Shown here: positions 23,526 through 36,231 of the stretch, piece by piece
How positions within the stretch are numbered: the stretch's first letter is position 1
Layout of the letters: every line of letters begins with the position of its first letter
Source: Trichosphaerium sp. ATCC 40318
Lineage: Eukaryota > Discosea > Flabellinia > Trichosidae
DNA length: 64,000 bases
Assembly: GCA_038496445.1 (NCBI GenBank)
Contig: JALMLS010000486.1
Span: 1-64,000 of the forward strand
Direction: 5' to 3'
Program-made: the position numbers and the translations under genes
Notes under the pieces: generated by a model
Seen by the model: the letters and a program-made list of their open reading frames with translations, nothing else
The model's database searches: none
Told to the model about the DNA's origin: nothing

Positions 23526-25512
23526 ATGAGCTCTGCAAAGAAGCGACGCGCTTCTCAAACGCCTAACACTACGTTTGAGAATGTCAGAGTGTATTTACTT
23601 GAGCATATCAGACAATCAACGTCTGTAAGTGTAGCATTCCAGGTACAAAGATAAACTAGCGTATGCACACGCATCACTAATCAGAAAAATGCAGAGTTAC
23701 AACAACTTTTTATTCAACGCCTATTTTATGGCTAGTTCGCTACTAGGAGAACAATTAACGTATGTCGTTGCTCTTCCTTTCTTGTGTTGGCAGTACGATT
23801 CACGATTGGGTCGTGTTTTCTTATTTCTGCTGTGTATAGGTATCTAACGCCATGTTTTATGCGTCTAAATCATTTTTAGGGACGACTGTAGGCAGTTTCC
23901 TTAAAAATTTATTTGCGCTTCCAAGACCACCTTCACCGCCTGTACGATACTGTATTTATGTCAAAACTGAGCAGAGTTACCATTTTTTCTGGTTTTTATA
24001 CTCCATTTCTCTGATTAACGCTTAACGTCATTCTAGGTGAAGAAAAGTAGTTATACAGACCTCAAGGGTACACTTTAAGACTTGATTTTTTTCCCCGTTT
24101 ATTAAATCGCACTTCAGACTTTGGATTTCCATCAAATCACTCCTTGAACTCTCTTGCTCTCCCTCTGTTTCTGGCTATTTACCATTGGGATAACTATGAT
24201 TTAAATAGGTACACACAAATAAGAAAATCACGTGGTACAACCGCTTGGGAATGAGTAACAAAGGTTCCTTTAGTGACACCAAAGTGTTGGTATTTTTATT
24301 TTTACCAACAACTTTTTTCCCGTTTTACCCAACCTAACGTTGTCACGTGATGAATTTTCAATATTTTATTAATATAAATTAGAAACTTGATTCATCTTGC
24401 ATTGGTTGCATGGTGGAGTCTATCGATGATGGCATCTCGTTTGTATCTAGGAGCACAGTACGTTTTCTTTCTTTTTTTTTTGTTTTGTTTTGGGCTTCTC
24501 TCGATTTGTTTGACGTTTCGGTAGTTCTCTTTTAGATGTTGTTGCAGGTGGAATTGTAGGATTAGTGGTTTCTGTTGTTTGGGGATTTTGCTATGAAACT
24601 TTTGATACCTGGGCTTTAACTAACGAACAAGGTTCGTCCAAGAAGCAATTACTAAAACATCAAAGTTCAAATTCCATTTCCGTTTACCATCTACTAGCCC
24701 CAATTTATGTTGGTATCATTTCTCTATGTGTAATCGCAATACACCCAAGATCTAGAATCGGAGCACCAAGTTTCAAGTACACTGTTGCACTCATGGGACT
24801 GCTTCCAGGTAACAACTTTTCGAATCTATTTATTTAAATAACACGTTTTCAAGGACTTGTTTTTGGAGCATGGTACGCGCAGAGACATCTTATGGATGTC
24901 GAACAAAGGTATAAATTTATTATTTTGTACACAAAGCATCTAATTAACATTATTCAGGTATGACATTAAGGGGTGGTTTGCTGAAAATGCTCCTTGGTTG
25001 AAATTAACAGAAACAACAATTTTAATCATAAAGACTTTCCTTGGTACGCCATAAGACATTTTACAAAATATGATGTATGTAGTAACTTATGTTTATACTA
25101 AGGTATATTTGTACTGGAACTATTTAACTTGCTATCAAAGCAAGGGACAAGAATGATTACAGGATTATTTTGTTCTATCCCAGTTCTTGGAAAAGGTTTA
25201 ATGTACCTTGCTGATCTCACAGAGGTTTTTGCTGTTCCTCATGGAACACCACTTGATAATACTGATTACCCTCAATTCAAAGAAGCCATTGAAGATATGG
25301 AATATGTCCGTGAAGGTACGATAAACAAAGCATGATCTTGTTTGAAAGAAGACTGAAAAGTTGTTTGCTAATGAGGTTCTTTAGGTATTCATTTACCTGA
25401 TTGGGTTCGTGCTTTCACTATTGGTGCAAGTATTATGTTTTTTGTACCAGCGTACTTTATATATTGCGGTTTGGATACAGGGATGTACGAAATCCTACGC
25501 TTAAAACAGTAG
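23526..25512 (+). CDS. Sphingosine-1-phosphate-phosphatase-like PAP2 enzyme, multi-pass membrane protein
   Basis: Predicted to remove the phosphate from long-chain base phosphates in the ER membrane. All three PAP2 motifs appear after splicing. C1 is KNLFALPRPPSPPV (K-x6-RP; 23902-23931). C2 is DFGFPSNHSLNSLALPLF (24126-24143; PSNH where many relatives have PSGH or PSTH). C3 is SRLYLGAHSLLDVVAGG (SR-x5-H-x3-D), joined from exons ending near 24470 and starting near 24533. Upstream reads GEQLTYVVALPFLCWQYDS, and after C3 several more membrane helices end in MYEILRLKQ. The first ATG is at 23526; about 10 exons. The RPPSPPV context favours the SPP1/SGPP branch over dolichyl-diphosphate phosphatases. 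Confidence 0.85.
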
Positions 25513-25700
25513 AAACAACAAATGCACATGTGGCAATCTTTTTTCAAAAAAAAACAAAATTAAAACAAAGATCAATCTTTGAAAATAGTTTACAGATACT
25601 GTACAGCGTCTGAAACCAAATAGCAATAAAATAATCAAGTGGTTTTAAAAACTTGTATCGTGACTTTGCTTGCAATGTATCTCGAGATAAAACAAAAGAA

Positions 25701-25772
25701 GATCCTGCTCGGAATTGAACCGAGATCACCAGATTCAAAGCCTGGTATGCTAACCACTTACAACACAGGATC
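25701..25772 (-). tRNA. tRNA-Gln (anticodon UUG)
   Basis: 72 nt without intron. The acceptor stem GATCCTG pairs with CAGGATC, the anticodon stem CCAGG/TCTGG encloses loop CTTTGAA with anticodon TTG, and the T arm contains GGTTCAATTCC. The D arm is AAGTGGTTAGC-like. It lies 12 bp from tRNA-His on the same strand, downstream of the PAP2 gene. Confidence 0.92.
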
Positions 25773-25784
25773 GTGAGGAAGATA

Positions 25785-25855
25785 GGAGACTCCGGGAATC
25801 GAACCCGGAACTCGAGAGCCACATTCTCATATGTTACCATTGACACCAAGTCTCC
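25785..25855 (-). tRNA. tRNA-His (anticodon GUG)
   Basis: 71 nt. The acceptor stem GGAGACT pairs with AGTCTCC, the anticodon loop ATGTGGC has anticodon GTG, and the T arm contains GGTTCGATTCC. The extra 5' G of mature tRNA-His is not encoded opposite a discriminator C here and would be added after transcription, as is usual in eukaryotes. Confidence 0.92.
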
Positions 25856-26506
25856 TTCTGTTTATTTGTTTATCAGGTTCGAATAGACCGGTCTTAAAGA
25901 AAAACTAGCACACTTGCAAAATTAAAACCAACTGCTAAAAAAGTGAACACAAAGTACGAATCCAATCAGAATAAGAAAGATCTCATTAATATTGTTAATG
26001 GTGGTACCAATTGTGCGCTTTGTGATGGAGCTGTAGCTCTAAATGTTTTAGCCTATTTTAACTTGCTTTACCATGCATTTCTTCTGCTACTGCACTCAAC
26101 AATATTACTTTAACAACTACAAATAAAATATCCTCATAAAAACGTTGTAAATTCTAGAGAAGTAATATTACACTATCAACGGTCTACAATGATATATTTT
26201 TTGTTATAATCGATATCTAAACACTAATGGTTTTAGTGCTGTTAACAACTTGACTTTAGTTGAAGTCAAGCCGAAGATCATTGCTTTTTTTGAAATGTTC
26301 TTGACATTTCCTTGCGATAGTTGTTGAATACTTTACAGCCTGATCATGGTGTACTTGTTCTCTAGAAATGTATATATTTACTAACCCGTTGCTTTAGTGA
26401 AGATTAGCGCTTACTTAGTAAAAGTTCAAAGAAAACAGAAGTGCTTCTTCTTGTGACACATATTTTCAAATAAAATTGACATAAAAAATTACAACATAAA
26501 CCATAA
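25856..26506. other. Intergenic, AT-rich
   Basis: Between tRNA-His and the VIT-vWA gene. No gene or RNA recognised; it presumably holds the promoter of the downstream gene and the Pol III upstream region of the tRNAs. Confidence 0.55.
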
Positions 26507-29500
26507 ATGTATGGTCTTGTTTCAAAATCGGGTGAAAAGAGTCATCTATTGAGCGTTGATGTTGATGGTATTTTTACAGGCACGTTTGGTTCTTTAAAAA
26601 CGCTAGTAGTTTACTGTATCATGTAGATGCTGTTGGTACCATCGCTGTAACGCAAGTTTATCAAAATAAGGGCTCTAACCCAATAGAATGTGTCTACTCC
26701 TTCCCTAAGCATGCGGCTATGCCAATAACTGGCTTTTCAGTAACAATTGGAGACAAGATAATAAAAGGTAACTTAATACAAACGTTTTTCTTTTTCTTTT
26801 CATAAAAAACTGTTAACTTTTTTTGAACAGGAAATATTTCTTCTAAAGAGGAAGGAAAGATTGAGTATGATATTGCTGTTGCAAAAGGTAAAGGTGGTTA
26901 CTTACTAGAACAAGTTTCAGAGGACATTGTTAAAATGTCAGTTGGTACGGAACTGGTGACTAGTCTTAAGAAAGTTTTTGAAAAATAACTTTTTTCTGAA
27001 AAAATAGGCAATCTCAATCCTGGAGAAAAAGCGTCTGTCAAAATATCTCTTTTATGTACAGCATCTTATGAACTTGGTAACACAATGCGAATTGGGGTTC
27101 CATTAACTTTTGGTCCTCGATACGGAAAGCGTAAGTGACAAAATGATTGAAATTGTGAGGAGCTCAAAATTTATTATTTGTTACAGCTGCTGACAACATT
27201 GGAACTGTGACTTATACTGACTCTTCCCAGTATGATTACAACGCTAAATTTAAGGTCAATATGCCTTGTGGCATCAAAGATGTCACATCACCATCACACG
27301 AGGTCAAGGGTACCCTAATCATAAAGTACAAAATAGTCATGGGTTTTTTTTTAGCTGTGCTTGACGCAAAAGATACTGTTGCAAATATTTCACTAAGTCC
27401 GAGTGATGGTAACAATTGGGCAGATATTATCATCCTTGTAGAAATGAATTATTCAAATGAACCTACTATTATTTGCGAGACAACACCAGATAAACACAGA
27501 GCAGTATGTATATCGCAAGTGAAGTTGTTGTTGACACACTCCATCCAGGTTTATGTTTCTTGTAAACCCAACTTCAAGACACCTAAAGATCTTGGCTTGT
27601 CACATGAGTTCATATTCCTTCTTGATAGAAGTGGTAGCATGGCAGGACATCGGTATACTTTTAAATTTACATATTTAATGAACTGACTGAGGTTGTAGAA
27701 TGAGGATGGCAAAAGAAGCACTTCAAATTTTTCTTAGAAGCTTGCCTACAGATTGTTCTTTTAACATCGTTGGTTTTGGGACTTCCCATAACACGCTCTT
27801 TGAAGAAAGCAGAGAATATAATGATGAATCTCTTCAAGAAGCTTCTAATCACGTCAAGTCACTTAAAGCCAACTTTGGTACACAAGTCGCACTTGGATTG
27901 TTTTCTCAATTTTTGTAAACAGGCGGAACGGAGATACTTGCTCCTTTGAAGGCTATAATGACAAAACATCCTAAGACTGGTCATGAAAGGGTTATCTTCC
28001 TTCTTACTGATGGAGAGGTACATAATACAAAGTCTGTTTGCGACTTTGTATTACAACACGTGGCGCACACTCGAGTTTTCACAAGCACGTTGCCTTTATA
28101 GCGATCAACTTTAACAAAAGCAATAGTCGGTGTTGGGAAAAGTGCTTCTACTGCCCTTGTGGACGGTGTAGCCAAGTCAGGTAATGGAATGCCTACTTAC
28201 GTAAGCAATACGAAGAATATGAGCACCAAGATAATTCGCCAGGTAACTACTACATAGAACGAAATGCGAAACCAAAATAGTAACTTGAAAACATAGCTCA
28301 AAAACGCGTGCACGTGTTTAACGGCCGTGTGGAAAAACCTCAAAGTCAACAGCTACCCCAACGAAGATATATCAATACCATATAGTCCAGGGGATACTAT
28401 ATCTGTACTAGGATTAGTAGAAAGCGACGAAGACTTAGAGTACAAATAACTTAATCAGATTTATTTAACTAGTGTTTAGGCATGCATCTTTGGAGCTTTG
28501 TACAACTTCACTCCCAGCCCAAACGTATGAAATAAGCCTCAAGAATGCATTACATACAAATGGGATGCACATACATCAACGGAGTGTTCATGTTATGTTG
28601 CCTTTCAGAGAAAAAAGCGAAATAGTTGATAACAGTTTGAAATACCAGATACTAACAAAATACACTTGCTTTGTGGCAGTTGGTCAAGAGAAGAAAACTG
28701 TCAATGGTCAAACTACACAAGTTGATATCCCTCTACCACTTCTATCCGCCCGTCCACAACAAAGAGCATCTAACTCCGCAGGAGTGTCTGTATCTCGTGG
28801 CGGTAATCGCTTCCGTGAAAGCAGTGTGGTAAATAGGAAGTTAGTTACCTTTATTTACTAATCAATTATTTCTAGTGTACCATTGGCGCATCTTTCCATT
28901 ATAGTACTGTTAAGCTTGGAGATGGGAAAACTATGAAATCTCAGTTTTGGGTAAGGAGCTAGAGCAACCACTAAGCACTATTTTCTAAATTTTTTTGTAC
29001 TAGGATACAGCAGGCCAGGAGCGATATAACTCACTAGCTCCAATGTATTATCGAGGAGCAACGCTTGCAGTAATATGTTACGATGTTACAGATGAGGATT
29101 CGTTTATCAGAGTAGATCATTGGCTAGCCGAAGTAACACGTGGCTCAAATTCTGCCATAATCCTTGTTGGAAACAAAGTACGTATTTCTGACGTGACAAC
29201 AAACAATAAAAGGATTAAAATTACAATATAGGTTGACTTGAAGGATGATCGTGAAGTCAGTTATACACGTGCTTTGAACTATGCCAATAAAAACGATGTT
29301 TCCTTTTTTGAAGTTTCAGCGAAAACAATGGAAGGATTAGATCAGCTAGTGTCAATCATGTACCAAGGTACTAACATCACCGTACTTTCGGCTTTACCCC
29401 TCCTTTATATCTATGCTTACTTACCTGTCCATACAGAGGCATACCTTGCTATTGATTCACCCGACAAGGATATCAAAAGTACGTCATTCTTTTTTTGGAA

Positions 29501-30227
29501 TTGTGATGAGCGTTTTTTTTTCAGTTGTTTATTTTTTTTGTAGTTGTATTAGTTGGAGAGCAAGGTGTCGGTAAAACCACTATTGAGCAGCAAATCTCTA
29601 GTTATCGTGTCGATTTGACAGAATTTTGTAAGAAAAATCCTAAGCGGAGTCAACCAACAAACAAGCAGCAGCCAATCACAGAAAACAATCAAGAAAATAG
29701 CGGGTTTTTTGGATATATTGCATCCGCTTTTGGCTCTTTTTTTGGAGCAAGTCAATCAGTAGAGCAACCAAACACAGCCTCAGAGCCAAAAAAACAACTT
29801 AAAAGATCATATAAAACCCCAACACGTCAACATACACAACAATCTGCAAGTACAGATACAAAAAAAATAAACAAGAAAGAAGTAATTAATGTGATGGACT
29901 TGATCATGTTACAAAAGGCAGATGGTACTTGGGATTTAACAGATACATTTGCTAAATGTATGTTGACTACCAAAGAAGCATTATTCAAAGCAATACCGCC
30001 TGAGGTACAAATAACAATTACATTATATTTTCTCCAAACTTTTTTCTCAATGTACTTTTTAGATGTCATCAAAAGAAAGGCTTTGGGCAACATTGCTTGC
30101 TATCACATACCTCGAATCTATTGAGACTGAAAAAGAAGCTAGACAGTTAGTTATATCAAAGGCAAAGGTTCATATATCATTATATAGTAATTGTAGTATG
30201 CACGCTAGAACCTTTCTGAATTTATGA
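26507..30227 (+). CDS. VIT-vWA protein with an embedded, circularly permuted Rab-like GTPase module
   Basis: Many exons on one strand. First a VIT domain (VTQVYQNKGSNPIECVYSFP; 26650-27120), then a vWA domain with MIDAS motif FLLDRSGSMAGHR (27616-27655) and FLLTDGE (27990-28017), then the usual post-vWA segment (ILTKYTCFVAVGQEKK, 28649-28695). Then comes a Rab-like sequence without a preceding P-loop: VCTIGASFHYSTV (G2), [20 protein letters not shown] (G3), ILVGNKVDL (G4), FFEVSAKTMEGLDQL (G5), and only afterwards DKDIKIVLVGEQGVGKTTIE (G1; 29480-29590). A low-complexity linker leads to the family's C-terminal segment LQKADGTWDLTD...ERLWATLLAITYLE. All joins keep frame. The start ATG is 26507; the stop near 30227 is approximate. 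A cytosolic scaffold or complex-assembly role is inference. Confidence 0.75.
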
Positions 30228-30619
30228 CAGGCAAAACACTAGCTTTAAAATTTCCTGAAATAAACCTCAATGGCGTTTCCATTTACTTGCGTATCACCTT
30301 CTACCATTGCAGTGCCTTCAATACCAAGTCTTGAAAGGGCACGTTGCGTTTATTAGACCCACATTTAAAAGTTGCTGCAGCCTTGATAAACCCAATTAAA
30401 ACTTGACAGTAAATACAAAAATCGAACAATTTTTTTTTAATACTTTTTCGACATCGTCAACGTACTGGTTGAGTGAAAGTAATGACTATATTACACGTAC
30501 TAAATGCCTATATAGTAACTGAAGTACCATTTACCTTAATAGTACGGCCTCCAGCAAGTACCATAAGAAAAAAGAAATACGAAATTGCAAAATAACTGTA
30601 GCTTCATTTGTATTCCTTC
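30228..30619. other. Intergenic between convergent genes
   Basis: Between the 3' ends of the VIT-vWA gene (plus) and the endonuclease/exonuclease/phosphatase-family gene (minus). Short frames only; nothing supported. Confidence 0.5.
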
Positions 30620-31812
30620 TTACATCCATTTGAGTTCAACTACTAGCAATTTATGATCTGTAACCTTCTCTGCATCTATTTGAGTACATGTACTATTATC
30701 CCAGTCAATTCTCTTTGCTATATCTTGACTTATCCAAATGTAATCAATGCGTGTACTATATCTGCATGTTTTAGCATCAATATCCTTCTTTTCAGGATTA
30801 AGACATTTCCAGCAATCCACAAACCCTCTTCCTTTCATAAACTGTGTAACATCTGTTCTTGGAGGCTCCCAACCTTAATTAAACATCAGAAAACAAATAC
30901 AAAAGAGGAACAAAGTAGTACAGGTAAAAAAAACTAAAAAAAATGATTAAATAATGACCACAAAGCCATATACTCACCAGACATATTTCTTCTATCTACA
31001 ATAGTATCTTCCCAAAACCTTCAAACAAAGAGAGATAATTGTAAGTTCTCTCAAAGATGCTTATTATTTAAACAGTTTCAAGCACAGAAAAATGACTCAA
31101 ATGTTTTTGGACAGAGTTGTCACGTGATTGTCACATGTCATCAAAAAAAAAAGTCAGCGTACTCATCTGTGTAATCTTCTCTTGTCAGGGCATTAAAATC
31201 TCCAAGTATTATAGCTGGACCTTTGACCATATCCAAGATTTTTTTGATTTGAATCAATCGAACATTTTCGTCTTTGTGACATAAATGTGTCACAACAATG
31301 TCTCCAATTTCATGTTTAATTATCGTAGCATTACGCGTTTCCTTCCCAGGGACCTTTTGCGAGGAGTATCAACAAAGATAAGACGAATTTCAGTTAAAAA
31401 ACAAAGGAACAGCCTTGTGGTTCTTGTAATAAACGTACCTCTAGTTTAATGCTTTCCCACGCACTCACGATATCTCCTTTGATTATAAAAGCGTTTCCAA
31501 GCGTAGGAGAGTCTCCTGGTCCAAAATATGGCTTATAGGCTTGGCCCAACGCCGCAGCTATGCTCAGTCAATACAATATAGATGTAGTAGTAGTTACAGA
31601 AGCTTTCTGGCGTTGGCATGTAAGTTTGTCGCGGATTCTTTACAACCTACGCTAAATAAGTTAATATATCTCTCAGTTAAATCACTGACCTCTTGTAAAC
31701 CTATAATGTCGATATTTAACGGTTTTAGCTTTGCGACAAGTCCTTTCTCATTAATCTTCCATTCATCATCGCTCCACGCGTGTACGTTCCACGAGGCAAT
31801 ACTTAACGTCAT
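30620..31812 (-). CDS. Endonuclease/exonuclease/phosphatase (EEP) family protein
   Basis: Mg-dependent phosphoesterase fold shared by DNase I, APE1-like and TDP2-like nucleases and inositol phosphatases. Visible core motifs are MTLSIASWNVHAW (strand with the metal-site Asn), IDIIGLQEVSDL (catalytic Glu), AIILGDFNALTRED (GDFN), RIDYIWIS, and VTDHKLLVVELKWM (terminal Asp-His pair). Five or more exons. The start used is the complement of 31810-31812; an in-frame ATG at 31839 would add nine residues. Substrate is not evident. The gene begins 46 bp (or 19 bp) from the right-arm junction, so its promoter must lie within duplicated sequence derived from the Nudix coding end. Confidence 0.85.
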
Positions 31813-31857
31813 TTCACTTGCTAAAAAGCGTATTACCACTTCTGACTTTGACCGACA

Positions 31858-32068
31858 ACGAGGAGAAAGAGGATATAATAACAGTAACTATAACAATACA
31901 AGAAGACAACAAAGAAATGAAAGTAGACAACAATACAGGAATTACGATGATAATCACCACAGACAGAATAGAAACAGTAGTAACAATAATGATAGAAACC
32001 AGCAAAATGATAGAAACCATCAGAAGAATGATAAAAGTCATAGGAGTGATAACAGAGGAAGATGGTAA
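31858..32068 (+). pseudogene. 3' remnant of the Nudix gene (RGG/Asn-rich tail only)
   Basis: Contains only the last 69 or so codons (GERGYNNSNYNNTRRQQ... to DNRGRW and stop) of the gene that is complete at 14351-15867. The Nudix box and all upstream exons are missing. The frame is fused by chance to sequence antisense to the EEP gene, so a plus-strand open frame from 31541 appears, but it has no recognisable origin upstream of 31858. Very unlikely to be functional. Confidence 0.9.
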
Positions 32069-32588
32069 AAATACAAATGTAGAGTAATTTTTTGTATGCT
32101 TCTTGTCGATGGGAAGTAGGATCTTTTATATTAAGTTGTACAGTGTATCATTAAACAGTTTACCAATCAGATTTTTTGGTTTTTGAGCATTTACAGTTCA
32201 AATCTTTCAAATTCTTCAACTTGTTTTTACCCTGAACTTGCAAGTACTGGAAAAAAGAATTTGACTGAACTGTATTGATTTTTCAACCGAGGCTTCCTTC
32301 CTTTGTAAAACACAGAAAACGCATACGTGTGGGGTTTTTTTAAAACCGAGTCCTTTCTCTAGGCTTTAATATTATTTCTCGAAAGATAGTACTGAGTGGA
32401 GAAAGTAGAGGAAAAATAGTTTTTCAATCAAAATATTTCGGTTTCATGCACTCGTTTTGTTTTCGGTTTTAACCAGTTGTGTACTATTCTATGAAAAAAA
32501 ATTCTTTCGGTTGTACATTGTTTTCAGAGTTTATTTAGTAGTTTACAAGGTTTCAAGCAAAAACCGTTTACCGGCTATGATATTGTAA

Positions 32589-32897
32589 TTATAATTCTTG
32601 AAGTATTACTAGAGGTGTTGTAAACACTCCATCAAAGGTATCTGAACGCTGAAGAACTGGTTTTTCCTTTTTTTGTTGTTGCTCATGGTTTCTTTGAGGT
32701 TGATCGTTTTCAATCATATTTTGGTTTTCTTCTTGCTGGTATGTGTTGTTTTGACGTGTATTCCTTCTATTAGCTCTCATAGCTCTAGCATTCTTGTTTC
32801 GCTCTGTTCTTTTTACTGTACTCGTTCCCATCTGGTGAAACCAAGCTGCGTTTTCAAGCAACAAGTTTTCTTCTCTTTGATTTGGTCTTCCGTTCAT
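32589..32897 (-). CDS. Small Gln/Asn-rich protein (hypothetical), right-arm copy
   Basis: Same 102-residue product as 13521-13829, identical in translation. Intronless, low complexity, no known domain. Confidence 0.5.
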   Translation of the reverse strand: MNGRPNQREENLLLENAAWFHQMGTSTVKRTERNKNARAMRANRRNTRQNNTYQQEENQNMIENDQPQRNHEQQQKKEKPVLQRSDTFDGVFTTPLVILQEL

Positions 32898-33320
32898 TTT
32901 CGTTGGGTTTTTTTTTTGGTGAGGTGCTTTTGATGTACTTGAAAGTTTAAAAATGACTCATCAAATGTGGCTTATTTTATTCGCACGTTACTTAATAGAG
33001 AAGAGTCGGTATTATCTGAAAATGATATTAAAACTGCCAAGCAACACTTCTAGGAATTCGCTTTGAGAATTATCAATCAGAGACGAAGAGGTTTGTGCGT
33101 ACCGCTAACCAGTGCTATGTATTGTGCTTTTACAATCAGTGGCGGTTAAAGACCCGTGATGTAGGAGCTACTGAACATCACTTTTCAGAAACTTCATACG
33201 AATTTCTTTCTTTGCCACGCACCAACCAGGTGGAAACTTGGAAGTTTTGGCTAGTTGAATGCGAAACAATATAACCTATAGTTTCACTCCGCTATATAAC
33301 ACTGCTCTTTATAAGTTTTA

Positions 33321-35063
33321 TTATGTTATTGTTTGTACATTTACATTCTTATCAACCATTGACCTTGTTTTATTGTACGCTCTGAAAGGAAAAACCTTCT
33401 CCCTCACACGAGGTATGAATAAACTCGTTATGATCAAAATCATCGCTACTAACAGAATGAATACACAAACGCCTACAACAATAGCAATAAAATACTTGGA
33501 TCCTGAATCATCAAGGTAGCCATTCTGTTAAGAAACTAGTAAGAGAAAAAAAAACAGTGTAAGTTTTTTTGGTTTGTTTTACCTGTTCTGGGTCTAGACA
33601 TAAATGTAATAATATCGCCTTGCTTCGCACTGCTATGTTCACGCATTGATCACCCGACTTATTTATCACTGTTACATTGTCTATATTGACACATAGTTCG
33701 TTTTCAATGGAAACCAATGTAATGTTTGATCCATTGTTAAATGTGCCATCAACAATAATAGTCCCTTGTAAATCTACACATCCTGTGACTATCAGCTGAA
33801 ATATATATACGTTAGTATGGATACAAATATATCAAGGGATATTGTGAGCCGTAACTGTAGCCCCAGACTCAATAGTAAGGACACTTGTTGAATCTACAAC
33901 CAGATTTCCGATAATTGTCAAAGTAGTGTTAATTACAATTGACTTGTTTCCCAATATTACAGTATTGTTGACAATCCATTCCCCCCATTTACATACAGCG
34001 TTTTCGTAAGGCTTTTCGTCAATACAAGCGTTACTACAATTAAAAGTGTATCTTACAGCAGCGAGTAACAATTTTTTTCCGTTTTCATTCAAAAACGTTC
34101 CAGAGTCATCGCCAATGAAGAACCCAATTCTACAATTAACTGCTGGACCTGACTTCATTTGGTCACCCTACAAACAAGTTAAATATTGTATTTATTTGAA
34201 CAACATAAACACGTGATATGTACCTTTTCAAATACAAAGTACGAAGGTTTGTACGGAGCAAATGTTGCTCTTGCAATAACTCTACCACCTTGTGAAAGAC
34301 TCCCATTCACGTTTATAGAGTATAAATTCCATTTTTTATTAAGAACTGTAGTGTTCCCATGAAATCCAGCTGCAAGAATACTTTCCGAGTCGACTATGGT
34401 AATACTGTCCGTTGTAATGTTCATTTCTATTGTTTTTGTTACGAAACTAGTTTTACTGGCTCATAGGACTTACCTCCTTTTCCCCCAGACGAATCAGGTT
34501 TCATACGATGGTATAGAGCACCTTCATAACACAAAATGGGTACGTCAAGTTGAAAAATGGATTTATTTAGGTGATGACTTCTAATACTTTCTGAAATTAC
34601 CTAAAGTATGAAAATCAGTGGATAGATAAACAAAATCTTTTTTCCTTTTTGGTATGAGCAGTCACCACGTGAAGCGCAATAAATATTCAAACTATGGCTT
34701 GGGAAGAAAAAAGGGTAAAAAGGCGACTCACTATTGCTCCGTATTCGTTTAACGGCTCGAGGCTCGAGTACCGTAAATCCACGCCCGTAGTACAATCTAC
34801 ATTAAATCCATCGTCCTCTATAATTTTCAAAATAGCCTTGTCACTGGGAGTTGTATCATTGCCGCAGTCTTGTACCTGGCGAAATACAGGTTAGTTAAAA
34901 GAACTTCGAAACTAAATTAGCGTTTTCAAATTTAATTTGTTGTATTCAAAGGACTAACAATAAAGAGGATCGTGCTCTGTTTTGAAGGCACATCTTGATT
35001 CAATGCGCTCCCGCACATTAATAATAGCGCCAAAAAACCACAAAAGGACAGATACAAACTCAT
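33321..35063 (-). CDS. Secreted type I membrane protein, unit R1
   Basis: Mirror partner of L2 (11351-13097), nearly identical across exons and introns; one visible difference is TAHNIP for TSHNIP just beyond an exon end. It has a signal peptide, a glycosylation-rich ectodomain with beta-helix-like strands, one membrane helix and a tail ending NVQTIT. Function unknown. Confidence 0.75.
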
Positions 35064-36231
35064 CAGTTACTGCACGACCCCAAGAAAAGAAATTATAACT
35101 TTTGTATGCAAGCTAGTCGTACTTATTCAATACTTTGAAACACGTGTCTTGTTATTAACTCAGAATATCTGACAAATGAACAGTGAGATGAGAACAATAT
35201 AGCAACTACTTTCCTTTCACCTCTAACTGGATACTGTTCACATGTACAAATGACAGGCTGTTCAATGTAACAAATGTCATTGAAAAGTATGACAGTTTTC
35301 CAACAGTGGAATTGCCACAGAGCAAACACAAATAAACATACGGAAGCCAAACCATGCGGTGTATGTATACGTCGCAAACTTAGTGGCCAAAACAACGATC
35401 ATTTATAATGTGTTATTGAACTGATGAGTTAGAGTTACAGTCACACCTGCACTGACGCATGACATGCTTTGTAATAGTTTTGCGAAGTCACCATTGAAAT
35501 CACGCTTCTTATGACGAATAATCTGTAATGGTTTATGGAACGTACAATCGGTTTTATTGCATCTTTTCTTGTGGTTGAAGATTTGTAAGCACGTAGAACT
35601 TAAGGCTGGGTTTACAATGCACAAAATTAACCAATTTTGAAAAATTTTCACGAGGATTTTTACGTTGAAGCGGACAGCATAGCGAAATATGAGGATGTGT
35701 TGATACAGAGAAGCAAAATAATAGCTGCTTCTTTCAAAAAGTTTTCCCATTAAATTTCAGCACCTCAACCATATTCTGGGTAGCTGTAAAAACACATGCA
35801 TGTAGGATAAATACTCAGTAAAGGTTTACAACATTTGGAACTTATAAAAGTTATAGTGACTTTGTGTAATAATATTGCCAATAGAAAAAAAAACCTGGAA
35901 AAAAATTAGCAACTGATAACCAACACTTCTAGGAATTCGCTTTGCGATTATCAATCACCGATAAGATGTTTTTGTACCGCAAACAAGTACTATGAATTGT
36001 GCCTTACAATCTCAACCAGTGGTAGAAAAAGACCGTGATTTAGGCTACTGAACATCACAAAACAGAAACTTCATACGAATTTCTTTCTTTACCATGCACC
36101 AACCACACCAGGTGGAAACTTGGAAGTTTTGGCTAGTTGAATGCGAAACAATATAACCTATAGTTTCACTCCGCTATATAACATATTGTAACCATAACAC
36201 TGCTCTTTATAAGTTTTATTATTACGTTGTT

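Noticed and set aside
24410-24840. A separate small gene starting at ATG 24410
   Set aside because: Splicing shows this is the interior of the PAP2 phosphatase: the other frame gives SRLYLGAHSLLD, and upstream exons carry the C1 and C2 motifs.
26579-26627. GC-AG intron at the first exon of the VIT-vWA gene (GCACGT donor)
   Set aside because: A normal GT donor (GTATTT at 26568) gives the same phase and an equally good VIT sequence, so it is not counted as evidence for GC donors.
31541-32068. A 175-codon plus-strand frame that looks like a complete RGG/Asn-rich gene
   Set aside because: It is a chance fusion across the duplication junction: upstream of 31858 it is antisense to the EEP gene, and downstream it is the Nudix tail remnant.
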